Source of the DNA: Hydractinia symbiolongicarpus
Taxonomy: Eukaryota; Cnidaria; Hydrozoa; Anthoathecata; Hydractiniidae
DNA: 64,000 nt
Direction of reading: 5' to 3'
Assembly: GCF_029227915.1 (NCBI RefSeq)
Contig: NC_079875.1
Location: 14,691,001 to 14,755,000, forward strand
Shown one piece after another: positions 48,372-61,400 of the stretch. The translations under genes and the position numbers were made by a program. How positions within the stretch are numbered: the first letter of the stretch is position 1; every line of letters begins with the position of its first letter. Under the pieces are notes generated by a model, which worked only from the letters and a program-made list of their open reading frames with translations, was not told the origin of the DNA and searched no databases.

Positions 48372-50221
48372 CCCAGCAAACACAAAGACGTCTTAAAGAC
48401 GGCTTTTCATGACTCTCACTCGTCCGGACGTCTTCCGACTAAAAAAAACGTCTCAAAGACGTCTTTATTTGGTCTCTGTGGACCAGCAAAATTTCGTTCA
48501 AAAGAAACGTCTCAAACACGTTTTTATTTGGTCTCTGCAAGACAAGTAACATCTCGTCCGAAATGAATGTCATCATTTCTTTTCGTTTTAAAGATAATTT
48601 CACAACAAACAAATAACTACGTTAATTCTTTGCCCATTCGCAATTATTGACGTCGAAATAAACGTTCTTGATATTTTAGAATTTCTTATACAGAGGTAGC
48701 CAAAAATTCGAATTAAATTTCTCTAGCATACATTTTACAATGAAAACAGCGTTCGAATGACCGCATAGAATAAACTTGTAAAGAAACTTCGTTCTATTTC
48801 AACAAATGTTGCATTTGACGTTTACTTTTAAACAAAAAAGAATAATGTGCTCCATAAAACAACAAGTAAATAGCAAAGCAAAAAGCTGTATTTACCCGAG
48901 ATATGAATGGACAATGAAGAAAATATTTTGCTGATTAAAAGTAAGTATGTTAGATTTTTTTGTACTTTCTCGGTCAGAAACATTTTAAATTTTTGGTCTT
49001 TACGCGGAAGATTATGCGTACGAATTATTTTAGGTCAGTTTTAAATGTTGGTGTAATGACTGAAATGCATTTTATTAAAGGGTTGTTTGGATATAACTTC
49101 AAAGAATAAACACATCATCCAACGTGCACAATATGACAGACATATTTTACAAGCAGGGCTCAGACCGAAGTGTTGATTGGCGAAAATAAAATGACGCTGT
49201 TGTTCAAGACAACCTTCAAAGATACTAACTGTTATTGTTCACGGTCAACAATTTTAATTTTGTAGTATTCCATTGTATATTTTGTGTTATGCATGCACGC
49301 TTTGTTATATGCAAAACAGCAGTTTAGGTAAATGCAGCTTAGGTTTTTCTGTTTTAAATGCTTGATTGTTGCTTATCTGTTGTTCATTGAAGATTCATCT
49401 TTTAAAACAAGAAAAGTTTCCGAAAGTAATGATTTTGTTTTCGTTGTTGTTGCTTATAAAAAAGCTTGTATGTGATATTATTTTATTTTTATTAAACTGT
49501 TTTTTTATATAAATGATAGAAATATAAATTTTCTATTAAATTCTTCATCATCGTTTTCTTAACCCTTTTCTTGTTTTGGTTTTTCACACCTCCATCAGAA
49601 TTAAAATTACTAAAATCCTAATACGCATAGGCTAAAAGTATCTAAAGCAGGCCTACCTTGGCAGTATAACGTTTGAAAGAGACTAAATAAAGGCGTCTTT
49701 AAGACGTTATGGCACCTACAGGAGCGCCTCTAAAACGTCTTTAACACGTCGCAAAAAGAAGTCTTTTTTTCGTTTCTCAAAGGCGTCTTTAGGCGTTACG
49801 CTTTTATTTAGACAAGTCAGAGACGTCTTAGAGACGTCTCATCTGGTCTTTAAAAGACGTTTTAAAGACGTGTTTAGGACGTCTCGTGTTTTAAAGACGT
49901 GTTTAAAGGTGTGCGCAAATGCGTCAAACTTTTCATCAAACTCCATCAAACTAGCGAGTTTGATGAAAGATTTGATGCATTTGAGTTGAACCATCAAACA
50001 CGATTTTTTCGTCAAAATGAGAAAAGAAGAAAAAAATTGAGTTTGATGAAGTTTAATTTCATCAAACAGTCATTTTTAATAACCGCGATGAGTGCAAAAA
50101 ATATCAACAGCGGAGGGTCCTACGAACATTTTGTGTTCACGCAAATGGAAAATTCAATTTCATCAAACATTCGCAGTTTGACGCATTTGCGTCCGTCTTA
50201 AGACGTTTCGTGTTTACTGGG
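48372..50221. mobile_element. 1.85-kb TIR element with GACGTC-rich subterminal arrays
   Basis: The ends CCCAGCAAACACAAAGACGT and, inverted from the right, CCCAGTAAACACGAAACGTC match. Many AAAGACGTCTT/GAGACGTCT variants fill about 180 bases at the left and 240 bases at the right, forming subterminal repeats likely to be transposase-binding sites. The central 1.1 kb is A+T rich and has no transposase, so the copy is non-autonomous. No clear target duplication was seen. A second element is nested inside at 49914-50191. The superfamily is not assigned. Confidence 0.75.
49914..50191. mobile_element. 278-bp MITE with perfect 17-bp TIRs, nested
   Basis: CGCAAATGCGTCAAACT at the left is exactly inverted at the right end. 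TTTCATCAAACT and TTTGATGAA motifs recur throughout in both orientations, so nearly the whole element can fold back. It interrupts the right GACGTC array of the surrounding element, so it inserted later. Apparent open frames across it are by-products. Confidence 0.85.
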
Positions 50222-50383
50222 AAGTGTGAATGCGAGTAAAGGGAACAGACTATTAAAATCTAACAACAACAAAATAATTTTTTGCAGGATTTTTTTTTTT
50301 CTTGTGTAGCTATTTTAGAAAATCAAATCTTTCGCGAGAATATAATTTCGCGAATATTATTCTTTCAAAGAAACCATGCCATC

Positions 50384-50467
50384 AACCTCGATCCCAGGCC
50401 TTATCTTCTCTTTTCTTTTTTGCTGTCCCTTATATCAAAAAGAAAAAGAAGCCCCGGGATCGAGGTT
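50384..50467. mobile_element. Palindromic MITE-like element (AACCTCGATC family), copy 2
   Basis: It starts AACCTCGATCCCAGGCC and ends CCCCGGGATCGAGGTT, matching the ends of 649-726. GCCAT precedes it (50379-50383 region) and follows it, possibly a target duplication. The two copies differ mainly in the central T-rich part. Confidence 0.75.
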
Positions 50468-50625
50468 GCCATGCTATGTATTACGCAAAAAAGTTCTGCA
50501 AGTTAGTCATACTTTAATTCTTTGTACTTGGATTCCCTGTTGTTTCTAAGCGATTGAGTTTTTTGTTGCTTAACTGCGCATTTAGCGAGACGCACGCAAT
50601 GCGGTATAAAAAGGACGGGCGTACC

Positions 50626-50655
50626 CGTGGATTTTTCCACGAGCTAACGACTATC
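50626..50655 (+). mobile_element. Helitron-like 3' end
   Basis: The hairpin CGTGGA-TTTT-TCCACG followed by AGCTAACGACTAT is nearly the same as the end at 19070-19098, with CTAT in place of CTAG. The body to the left could not be delimited. Confidence 0.4.
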
Positions 50656-50694
50656 TAATATAATTACTGAGTCTTCAGTAGCCGCGAAAATCAA

Positions 50695-50995
50695 GTCATC
50701 CGTAAAAACATTTCCCACAAAATGAAACTTTTTGAAATCACTCATCCACAAAAATATTTTCCACACAATGAAGCATATTGAGATCATTATCCACAAATAA
50801 GTTCCCCACAATATAAAACATATGGGATCACTCATCCACAAATATGTTCTCCACAATATAAAACATATGGGATCACGCATCCACAAATATGTTCTCCACA
50901 ATATAAAACATATGGGATCACTCATCCACAAATATGTTCTCCACAATATAAAACATATGGGATCACTCATCCCCAAATATGTTTGTCACTAATAA
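50695..50995. repeat. 45-bp minisatellite, about six units
   Basis: Units of 45 bp contain ATGGGATCACTCATCCACAA and ATGTTCTCCACAATATAAAA. The right-hand units are nearly identical and the left ones decay. As 45 is a multiple of three, a minus-strand frame of 15-residue repeats runs through it; this is a consequence of the array and is not counted as a gene. Confidence 0.85.
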
Positions 50996-52358
50996 GTTGT
51001 TTATTTAAGGTATTAGAAAAAGAGTCTAGGCTGAACAAATTTTAACTTATAAAAAAATTCTACAATCAGTACATTACACTACTTCCATATATATAGCTAC
51101 ATTTCGTATCGACATTACATATCTACAAAACTACTTTCAGAAACCCACATAAAAAGCATTTCATCTACAAAACAATCTAAAATTACATAAACAAATCAGC
51201 TGTTACGAAGTAGCTAATAACGAACAAATTTTCCTCTGAAACACTACGTGTAATAATTAAACGATTCCTTGTTATTTTACATAACATTGCATTTTTTTAA
51301 CCTTTCGAATTAACAATATCAAAAACAAAAATGAGATAGTTATGTTTTTGACTTTAATTTTGTTTGGCTATATATATACACTAAATGCATCATAGGTATC
51401 TTTCTAGAGCTGGAGTTTAAGGCTCCACGTGCAATTTAGTAAAAAACACAATATAAGCATTTTAATACCTAACTCACTTCAATAACTAGTATATACAATA
51501 AAGTAAAGAACACATGTCTAGCTCTCTTAAAAAACAACATGAAGTATATAATAGCTACATATCATAAGTTTTATACATATTAACAAAATTTAAACAAGAA
51601 AATCAATTTATGTATGCTCTGCTCTTAAAGACAAAGTAAAATATAGAATACTAGTCGATTAGGCCCGTGGAAACTAGCTAGCTATGTAAAATTTTCATAA
51701 GTTTTATACATAAACAAAAATCAATTTATTGATTCAAACTTTTTTTCTAAAACAAACGATACTCTTCCAATTAAAGTGTACAATCAGAGAGGAAAGCTTG
51801 TGATGATTGTGTGGCAAAACGACAGACATAATCAGTTTAAAAATATATAATATTTTTATATATAGAATAAAATTGAATGTTAATGTATATTTAAAAATAT
51901 TTACATGTATTTGGCACAATGTTCTGTCATTTTTAAAACAACTTACCAATACTACCCATAAACTGCTAATTATGTCAAAGTTAACAATACACCCGAAAGT
52001 CTAGTTAGCCACATTCAGTTCAGTAAAAGCACTAGTAGTTTTAACCCCTGCTTTAGTTAGCAAAAAAACAAACATAAAATACATTTAAGATTTGTTTGCA
52101 GCCACAGGGTGAGCATAAAAAGTTGTAGCTATTTTTGCTAGCTAGCTAACTGGATTCTTTGTTTGTTTGTTTTTGATCAAATCAACATTGTTTTGCATAG
52201 ATTATAGTAATACTGTGTTCCTGGCAGTCCGCATGCAATTCTTAACAAAACGACCAAAATCTTTTAAACCAACTGTCTCAGAAATCGAAAAATCAAAAAA
52301 TTGCCCTAGGAAAGAGGTTGGCAAGTCATTTCCGATAAAAAAAATAAAGTTTAATTTT
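50996..52358. other. Region downstream of the NLR gene; no gene seen
   Basis: A+T-rich sequence, probably including the NLR 3' UTR. Near 51650-51675 the minus strand reads CCACGGGCCTAATCGACTAG, similar to the Helitron-like end at 19826. AGTTTTATACAT with AAATCAATTTAT occurs twice (about 51568-51612 and 51700-51730). Confidence 0.35.
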
Positions 52359-55300
52359 CTATTTTAAGCATAACACTTGTATATATTGTTTTGCCACAGG
52401 CGAGTTTACAATGACGTTAATGACTTCAATTCTAAACTTCTCGTACTTTTTTTGCTCGCCTTGTCTTATCAAGTTTTGTCTTGTGTTAATAAACGCATCG
52501 ATGTATTGCAGAGATTTGTTGGTGACATAGTGAAGATTATTACTTTGAAGGTATATCTTACCAACATAACGTACACATGGCAAAACCGCCCACACATGTG
52601 AATCAGTGAGTTGACACGATGTTAGATCCAATATTTCCAAAAAATATGCTTGCATCTCTTCAGTGTGCTCAATAATACTGTTTGATATCGTTTGAAGAGC
52701 CCTAGCGCTGAACGATACGTCGCCGACAACAAGCTTCTCAAGCCCGGACAAGTCTAACTCTAGTAGGTCTTCATAAGTAAACAAACACTTGCTGATATCC
52801 AGGCTTTTCAAACGAGTGCTGTTATTGTTGGAATACGAATTTGAAATCATTGCTAACGTGCTAGCACTGAGTTGATCGTTACCACTTAAGCAAAGTTCAT
52901 GTAGACAATACAGCATTGGTTGCAAACAACTTATATGTTCATCTGCCAAATTGCACGATGCTATGAATAAACACACTAGATTACATATTCCTCTCCTTCC
53001 AATTTCTTCAATAACGGCTTCACACAATGCCGTCATTCCGTCGCAGGTAAAATCGACATTTCTACTGATACTCAGCAATTGTAGATGTGGTATACAAGGC
53101 TTTAAAGCGACAAGATGAGCGTCAGTTAGACTACATTGATCCAGGTGCAGAATTTTCAAGGTGCATTCACCTTTGATAAAGATACAATTTGTTAAGCTAG
53201 TTGCTATTGATTGCATTGCCAGTGAAGACATGTGCTCGTTGCAGCTAATGTTCAGAAGTTTGATGCTTGGTAAGCACATGGTCAGCATGTCAATATCGTC
53301 ATCATTTAAACTGAAGTCTACGAAACAGCATTCAAGCTTCAGTCTAAGATTTTCCACAGGTTTATCGTTAACGATGAGTTGATGTCTGTAAGCGTCTGCT
53401 AGCATGCTAAGGTGGAAGAATTTAATCCGGTGATTACCTGCGTTCAGATTCGGAATCTTATAGCGTATCTTATTCTTCAATTGATTCATTTCATTCGTGT
53501 AGTTGAGTAAATGATGAAATGCTTTATAGGCAGATTCTACTTGACAGTGCAATTGTATTACATCAACTACACAAAATGTTTCCAACAGCAGCCGATTTTG
53601 ATATAACTTGGAAATTAGACCGGAAATCTCGATTGTTCGACAGGAGTCTTCCACGTTTTCTTGGCATGTAATTAAGACTTCGTCTGTTCGGTTTGTAGTT
53701 ACTGATGACGATATTTTGAGGATCTTCTGACATGGGTAAGCTGAATAATACATCGTAAATAGAGTAACTAAATTTTCTGGCAGTTCATTGTGACCAGTAG
53801 TTTGAATGTGCAGAAAATCAACTTTAGCTCCATCCAATTTATTGATGAAATAGATCGTGCTTCTTACCTCATGATGAAGCGATGCACCTCGAATGTGAAA
53901 TGACTTATTTGAAAACTTTCTTTGAAAAAAGGATGAAAATTCCCCTTGATATTCAAAAATAGCGGCCAGCAGGTGGTCACAAGAGCTATCCAACACTAGG
54001 CAGCTTCCATTTAACTTTCTCAGCATAACTCCTTCTATAAATTGCATAACATTAACGCGGAACAATCTATCTGGAAAACATTCACACATCAAATTCATTT
54101 TCTCCTCCTCCATTTTCTTCTTTTTTGCATAATTCTTTAGATTACTTAAAAAACAGGTTGTGATGTCGTTCTGATTTCCTTTGCCATGGATTCCAGAAAG
54201 TCCAGCAAGAAGTGGTACACATCCTGAAAAATTAGGCATTCGAATTGCGTTAGCTATTGCTCGTGGGTTAAGAAATACGTGAAGCGCGGTAAAGTATTCC
54301 TGCAAAACAAGATGTTTGAACTGATACACTGGTCTACTACCGTCAGGCGGTGTTTTCTTAATAAGAAGTCCCGCCCTTTCTAAGGAGTTTATCGAATCAG
54401 TAACATCTACATCAGCATCCGAGAACGACGTCTTGTTGAGCCTTAGCGACACTTCCGAAAGTTTTGCAAGAGACGTTGCTGTGTGTAAAATGAGGTCTTT
54501 CTTGCACATCTGAAAACAATCTAAATACGTGAATTCTGGGGAAAGACTCCTAGTGAATTCTAAAAAAGCAGTAGAACATAGTTGTGTAATTGTGTGGGGG
54601 TTGTTCATATCTGTACGCTGGTCAAACATCTCGCATATAACCCAAAGATAAAACGGGATTCTCGCCATTATTTGTAAATCTTTTCGTTCTCTTATTTGTC
54701 TTGTCACCAGATTGATCCGATCGTTGTTACCATGGAAACGCTTTTGTATATATGAATCAATAGCTTCGGAATTGAAACCATGGACCTCAATTGTTTTTGG
54801 AACCACATGTCTAAATTTAAAAGCTATCATGGAACATGTTGAGGGTCTTCCTGTAACCACAGTTTTATGGCCACGTAAAAAGCTGGACTGGTTATTCACT
54901 ATGTCACCAAGGTAATTCGGAATAACAGGTTGAAAAACGTTGCCAGCTGAAAATAGGTGAATAGATTTTATTTCGTCCACTCCATCCACGACAAACAGAA
55001 CGCGATGCGATACCTCTTGCAAATCTTGGATATCTATCATATCAAACAGATCAGTGAACTTTTTACGGATGAATTTCTTAGGTAATTTATACTGGAAGGT
55101 ACCTGCAATTAAGTCTTCACTTTTAAGGTAAAATATAAAATCGATTTTGGGGAATTCATTTAAAATATTCCCTTTCGCCCAGTTATATACATATGTATCC
55201 ATAAAGGTGCTCTTCCCGATCCCTGCCAATCCTCGTAAAATGACCAAATCATCACCCTTTTTCAATAAATCTTGAATTAGAACTGTTTGAAGTCGGTTAA

Positions 55301-55474
55301 ATGTTGACTGCTGTTCTGAATCATTTTGTGGATTCTCAACCATAGATAGAGGCACATAAACTTCTTCTCGAGGTTTCTGTACACCTCGGTCTTGGCACAA
55401 AGGCTTATCCAAAAACATACTTGATAAGCTTTCGCTGTATTTTTCTCTTAGCTTCAAAGACGCCTTTCTTAAGC
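52359..55474 (-). CDS. NLR exon 3: NACHT ATPase and LRR domain
   Basis: This exon encodes 1037 residues (341-1377 of the model). Walker A is GLAGIGKST (421-429), Walker B is VLFVVDGVDE (about 498-507), and the sensor-type motif is VVTGRPST (545-552), all as in NACHT STAND ATPases with key Lys, Thr and Asp intact. The middle part is helical with winged-helix-like content (FKHLVLQEYFTALHVF, the usual NLR pre-LRR motif). The C-terminal third has irregular LRRs such as LKILHLDQCSLTDAHLVAL and LEILDLTSCQLTDSHVWAV. The frame is intact, so the gene is probably functional. Its open frame was extended upstream of the TTG at 55457 to the splice acceptor. Confidence 0.93.
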
Positions 55475-58400
55475 CTAGAGATAAAGAAGATGATGAGATA
55501 AACGAACAAACGAGCGATTAAAAATGACACTATTCTCAAAGTGGAGGCAATTTTCTTATTAATAATTTTAGGGGTGGGTGACTTAACCGAATATTTACGG
55601 TAAATAAATAAATCATACAACACTTACCAGTTGTGATAAGACTTTCCATTCGAATACAATCGACTATATCCTCTCGAGAAATTTTTATCAGGATATTTTT
55701 CACTTCACTCCACGTGAAAGTTGCATTCTTTTTGCGGAAGCTTATGTCCATCTTTTGTTCTTCAGTGACTTGTAAGTTTTCGATATTTTTAATTTCGTCA
55801 GGTGTTAATAGAAATTTGGACAACTGAGCCCAATCTTTCCCGATCTTTTTGCATATTATATTCAATACCTCCGGTAAAATGACATGATAAGGGTTACCTG
55901 AAAAAAATAATTCATCAACAGATTCAAAGGTAGTACCTAGTTCTTAATTTTAATTCTTATATTCTTATACTGTTTTTAGAAGAATCTCAACGTCAACGTT
56001 CTTATAGAGTAGATTCTTAAGTGACGTGCAGTAAAAACAAAAAAACACATGTTAAGAGCAAATATTGCATTGCATGTAGCTAATAACTTTTACGCGATGT
56101 TCGTAGAGTTTTAATAGTTGCTTCTTGCTCATGTTCGAATAATACATTATACAAATTAGCTGACTATTACTCTGATGCTGATGCGTTTAAAATGTTGCAT
56201 GTTTGAAATAGCTAAAATAGTTTATAGCGTTTGCTGTTAGTTTGTTTAAATATACACCTGCTGAAAAAAGGTATACTTCAAAAAATTGATCTTTTTGATA
56301 TATTTTAATCTTAGTACATGTTTGCTTATTGCGTAACCTTTCCGAACTCATAACGGAAAATATCTTCTAAAACAAAGGGTTCTCCACATAAGGTAAATAA
56401 TACATAGCCCGCAAGATTAGTATTGATAAAGCGACGTAAGTGACTATATTTGTCCCTTTTGGAGATTTTTGACGTCACTATCTCTCATGTATAATATTAA
56501 GCAGATATTCAGCAGGCGGAGTCGAATATGAAAAAGCGAGACTGAATAATTACGATATCCGATTTTACTGCGCTGAATATCTGTTTTATCATGCAACTTA
56601 TGAGACTACAAAAACAATTCATTTTGTTTCACACAATCAGCAATTTTTGTCTTTTTCGTTGTTCTTGTTTCTTGTTGTTCTAAAACATTCGCGCTTCAGT
56701 TATTTTCAGCTCTCCACCTGATTGCTTATCTTTTGTGTACTACTATCGAGAACAATAAAAGATGGAGTGCGATATAATACATCCTTTGTTTGATAACTTT
56801 TTTATTTTTAATTAGTTTAACTCTCCATCCGATTGACTTGCATGTAATTTTATAAAGGAACTACAGTTGACACCTCTCCATAATTCGAATTCCCACTGGG
56901 AGAGATTTTTGTTCCAATTATAGAGAGATTCGAATTAGAGAAAGTCTCTGTAATTCGAACTTTCAGCTTCAGAAAGTGCAAATTCGACTTACAGAGAGAA
57001 ATTACGTTATTTCAAAATCAAGAAAACATAATTCAAGTTTCATTCAATCTTTTTTTTCATAGTTTACATTGGAGAAACGATCTCTTTCGACAATACGAGT
57101 TGCATTACCAAGTGCTTTTCTCAGGTCGACAAATTGAATTTGTCAAAGCCCTGTTTACACTCTAAAATTCGAATTAGGGAGAGAATCGTGCTGAAGGGAC
57201 TGAAAAACTGTTCGAATTAGAGAAAGTTTCGAATTAGAGAAATTCGAATTGTAGAAAGTTTTTTATAAGGGTCTGTTAAGGAAAATTGACGGTGACTGAG
57301 CACTCGTTCGAATTATAGAAATATTTGAATTATAGAGATTCGAATTAGAGGGAGTCAACTGTAAATATATAAACGAAATATAAGTGCCGCTGTCGCCGTA
57401 AATTTTAACTCCCCTAAATAATGATTCTTAAGTCATAATAAACTAGTTTATAATAACCCCCTAATTAAGATAAACTAGTTATAAATAACACCCCAGTCAT
57501 AATAAACTAGTGAATTGTTACCCCCTAGAGTCAACATTTCCTATGAAATAATAACTCCCCCAGTTTATTTTGACTCCCTTATATTTCTTTTTGGATAGAA
57601 CGGTAAAAGGTTGGTTCAGTTACTAAATATTATATGACCAAAATTTTAGCCGACTTTTTGTACCCGATCAAGATCTTTCCCCGAACTTTTTGCCTTAACT
57701 AAAAAATTTGTGAGCAAACTTTTTTTGAACTGCTTTGAACTGAAAATAAAAATAGAAGGTTTTGAGTGATTTAAAAGATCTAGTCGGAAAGAATTTACCG
57801 ATTTTCAAAGTTAATCGGCGGGAAGTGACAAACCTTGCTGTTAAAAAAACATGACTACAGAATATAAATTTCAGTAGATAAGAATCTTTTTTTCGAAATC
57901 CTAGCAAAGTAACTAATTAATAAAAAACGGAAAGAATAAAGGCACTGTACCGTAAGGTAAAGATAATCTGCCTTTTATTTATAAATCCTAAAAAAGTGAA
58001 AAATTGATAGGAATAGTGAAAAACGTAACAAAGGTTTTTTAGAATGAGGCTAAGATCAAAATAAAAAAATCTCTTGGTAATTTGTGATGCTTTTTATAAA
58101 AGAGTTGTTTAGTGTGTATTTTTAGTACAAAAGTAATATGAGAAAAATCCTTCTAATAAATAAAAGAGATCAAAAAATATTGTAGAATACAAAAGAATGA
58201 AAACTTCAAATGTGCTCATAGATATAGAAACTAAAATAACGTCAAAGTGGGTTAACCCTAAGGAAAATTGTTTTTTTTTCTGGTACCTTTCAAGACTCAC
58301 TAAGTATGTACCTAAATAAAACTTAAGTTAACAACGCCAGAAAGTGTTTTAAAATCTCGATTATCAATTCACTACCTTTGGATCAGGGTCTACTGTTCAA

Positions 58401-61400
58401 GACATAACATGGGGTGATTCCTCATGTTAGCAATATCAAACACTGCTTCCATTGGTGAATTATCATCAAGATCTCTGCTGCGAAAGCGATAGCGAAGACT
58501 CCGTAATTGAATCCATTCTGTTGCTTTTGCTCGGATAGAAATGTTCGGGCAATATTTTGAAATTCACCAACTACATGCTTATACAATGAATAGATGGATT
58601 TCTTAGAAACACGATTTCAAACTATCGCAAATTTGAATCCGACCTCTTCGAACCTCTGTCGTGTAACAGTTGAATGTGGTCTTGGTATACAGGATCAAAA
58701 GGGATGGCAGTGTTCTTGTGAGTATTCAAAACAGATAGTTATCTTTTGTGTTTTGCATATTAATTTCTGCGCGGCATCCATGATCATTTAACCAAGCACT
58801 TTTCGAGTTAAGGATTTCCCTATCTTCAATATTGAGAAAATATTAATCGTTTTTTATCCAAAACTTTTCTCGGCTCCCCTTTTTGATATCTGACTCAATT
58901 GGTTGGTTATCTTTGATTAGGATAGGGTTTGTTATTTTGTCCATTCCGAACCTGATACATAGAATTACTTTTTGGCTCTAGTAAAGCCAAGATGACTTCC
59001 ATTTCTGACTGTTCACTATGTATTTAATTTTCTTTAATACCCCAGAATGCGCTTATAATAATTTTGTAAGCTTTCGGGTGCTTATTTTGACTTTTCCATT
59101 ATATCTCTTTAATTCATTCCGTGTGTTTTTCAGTAAATAACAAATGTAATTGGGTAGCTCTCGATCGTTCCTTCTTACAAGGATTTCTTTGAAACGATGG
59201 CATGTCAGAAATATAATTTAACGATGTGAGGGATTATGTCGAAGTTGTACAAGGATTATCTCTACTATTTCATAGGGTGACAGATTCCACCTGTTTGGCT
59301 TATACTAGCTGACATTTTGTCATCGTGAAACAGGGGCAGTTTGTCTTCATTGTCTTGGGTCGGCGATGGTTCTGGCGCATCATCGTGATGGGGCGGTAAT
59401 GGTCCGGGCTCAAGATCATGGGCCAGTGATGGTTCGGGTTCAACGTCATGGGGCGTAATGGTTTGTGTTCATCGTCATGCGATGGCAACGGTTCGGGCTC
59501 GTCATCATGGGGTGGCGATGTTTCAGCTTCATCGTCAGGCTGATTCGAAGATCAAGACATGACTTAAGGAGGCCAGCATTGTACTTTTTAGCTAGTACAC
59601 AACCACGCTTATTCTTTAACGCGCCCAAACCAGTCTTAGAAATGCTCTCCAATGTATATGGCCTCAACCATTTAAATGTTAACTCTCCTCCTTTTCTATC
59701 AATCTTTGATTATTAAAGTGGTTGGTAACAAATGGCGACGGCTGTTGTCATGTTGTTGTTTCTTCTGTGCTGCTGTGGTAATTTTGCTTGCTTCGTCGTT
59801 GGTATCTTGTCTCAATTTCAACGTTGATGACAGGATAGCGGAATATCTGAATTCTGTAAGTCTGAATCCAAACCGTATTTTAAATCGATAGGTAGAATTG
59901 GATGCCTATTATACATTAAAAAGAACGGAGTGAATTTGAATAAAGAGTGTTTACTCACTCTGTGGCAAACAAAATACACCTTCAATTACATAAGGCCATT
60001 CATCTGCCCCTTTCACCAGCCAGTGCTTGATGGTTCAACGAGACCATTGGCTTGAGGATGGTATGCAGATGTTATTCTTTGATCTGCACCAGTCATTTCA
60101 TGCGAATTCGTTATCACTTCGTTAACGAATTCCTTTCTCTGGTCATTGATTTGAATTTTCATGCGACTATGCCTACAAATAACCTCCTACAGGAATGTAG
60201 CAACTTTTTCAGCTGATTTGTCCTTCACTGGCTTAGCTTCGGACCATTTCGAAAAATAATCAATGCAAACGATCAAATTCAGCAATGTCATTTAACATAT
60301 TGTGCCCCAAAAAATCTTCCTGCACATTTTTGGTAGGTGGCATCTCTTCCACGATGTGAACCCATTGCCTGGGCTTTGTTGTAGTTTCCGAGGCTTTCAT
60401 GGATATCTTGGATGATTTTTGTCCATTCCTCTCGTGATGTGATTACTTCCACCGACAGGTGAAAAATTTTTGACAAGCACGGCGAAAATTTTCTTCTTGA
60501 TGGAATTTTGTTTTTATAAAATTTGCAGTAAAACTTAAAAAACGATTAGCTATGGTTAGTTCATTCCACTTTTTAGAATCAAGTTTTCAAGTCATTAAGA
60601 CAAAACTATAAAAATATCCCCTTCAAAATAGCAACTCACATGTTCACCTTTTTTAAAAATAAGTCAGAACTCAAAATAAGAGTTGTCATGAAATGGGGAA
60701 AAAAGACAAACTAACCTTAGAATCCATCTGGATATTTTTTGGTTTCCAAATATACTTTAATTTCACTAAGTGGCACATGTTGTTTGGCAGCCATTTTCAA
60801 TAAGAAAAAATTGTGTGAATATTTTGCTCACAACAACCGAACAACTCACGTGAAACAAAACAAAACAAAACAAAACAAAACATTTGAATGTATTAGGTAT
60901 ACTGCAATGACTTCAAAATAGGGCGAGTTTTCAATAACCAGTTTATTTTAACTTTGCCTTTGAACTTCTCTTTGAAAAATAAGGGGAGTGTTTATTAACT
61001 GGGGGAGTGATTATTTACCAGGTTATTTCTATTCTATGGGAGTTATTACTCTCTAGTTTATTTTGACCTTAGGAGTCATCTTTTACAGGGAGTTAAGATA
61101 ATCTGCTACACCGGAATTACTGTCGAATATCTCGAGCATATATTTGATATCGGATATCTGCCGACATGTTCAACTCTCGGCTAACGACTGCACGAATATC
61201 TAAAAATAATCCATCAGACGCTCCCGCTAGAGGCGCATGATAATAACTATTATTTCTGCTTGTGGAGCAGACATTTTAGTTGATTGATAAAGTCTATGTT
61301 TCCATGAAGGGAATTTCCCGTAAACAAAGAATTTAGATGTGTAGGGAATTTTTCACATACAATAATGCGATCAAATGCTCGGATTAAAATGAAATTTTAT

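Larger units (their letters stand above)
48191..50371. mobile_element. Possible outer TTTCGCG-type element split by a later insertion
   Basis: Flanking the 48372-50221 element are two arms with related inverted sequence: CTTTAAGGAACGAAATTTTC at about 48192 and, inverted, CTTTGAAAGAATAATATTCG near 50371. Both arms carry TTTCGCGAA motifs. Similar TTTCGCGAA-rich patches occur at about 43000-43090 and 63606-63740. The element is tentative because the arms are diverged. Confidence 0.35.
57391..61110 (-). mobile_element. Decayed Ginger-like DNA transposon in NLR intron 1
   Basis: The left end is TGTCGCCGTAAATTTTAACT; the right end, inverted, is TGTAGCAGATTATCTTAACT. Similarity continues for about 70 bases (TTAACTCCC, AATAAACTAG, AATAACTCCC). 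Flanks are CCGC (57387-57390) and CCGG (61111-61114), a 4-bp duplication with one change. TGTNR ends, a 4-bp CCGN duplication and an integrase on the minus strand fit the Ginger1 group as I remember it (a DNA transposon group with retrotransposon-like integrase, first described partly from Hydra). Minus-strand coding remnants, in order: zinc-binding and integrase core, a PYTLESISKTG domain, acidic repeats, and an Ulp1-like peptidase. Frames are broken many times, so it is dead. Confidence 0.75.

Noticed and set aside
50644..50976. 110-codon repeat protein (15-residue units)
   Set aside because: It is produced by the 45-bp minisatellite and lacks any other coding support.
60010..60476. Host GIN1/KRBA2-like domesticated integrase gene
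   Set aside because: Several stops and frameshifts, and it lies between matching transposon ends, so it is a dead element.
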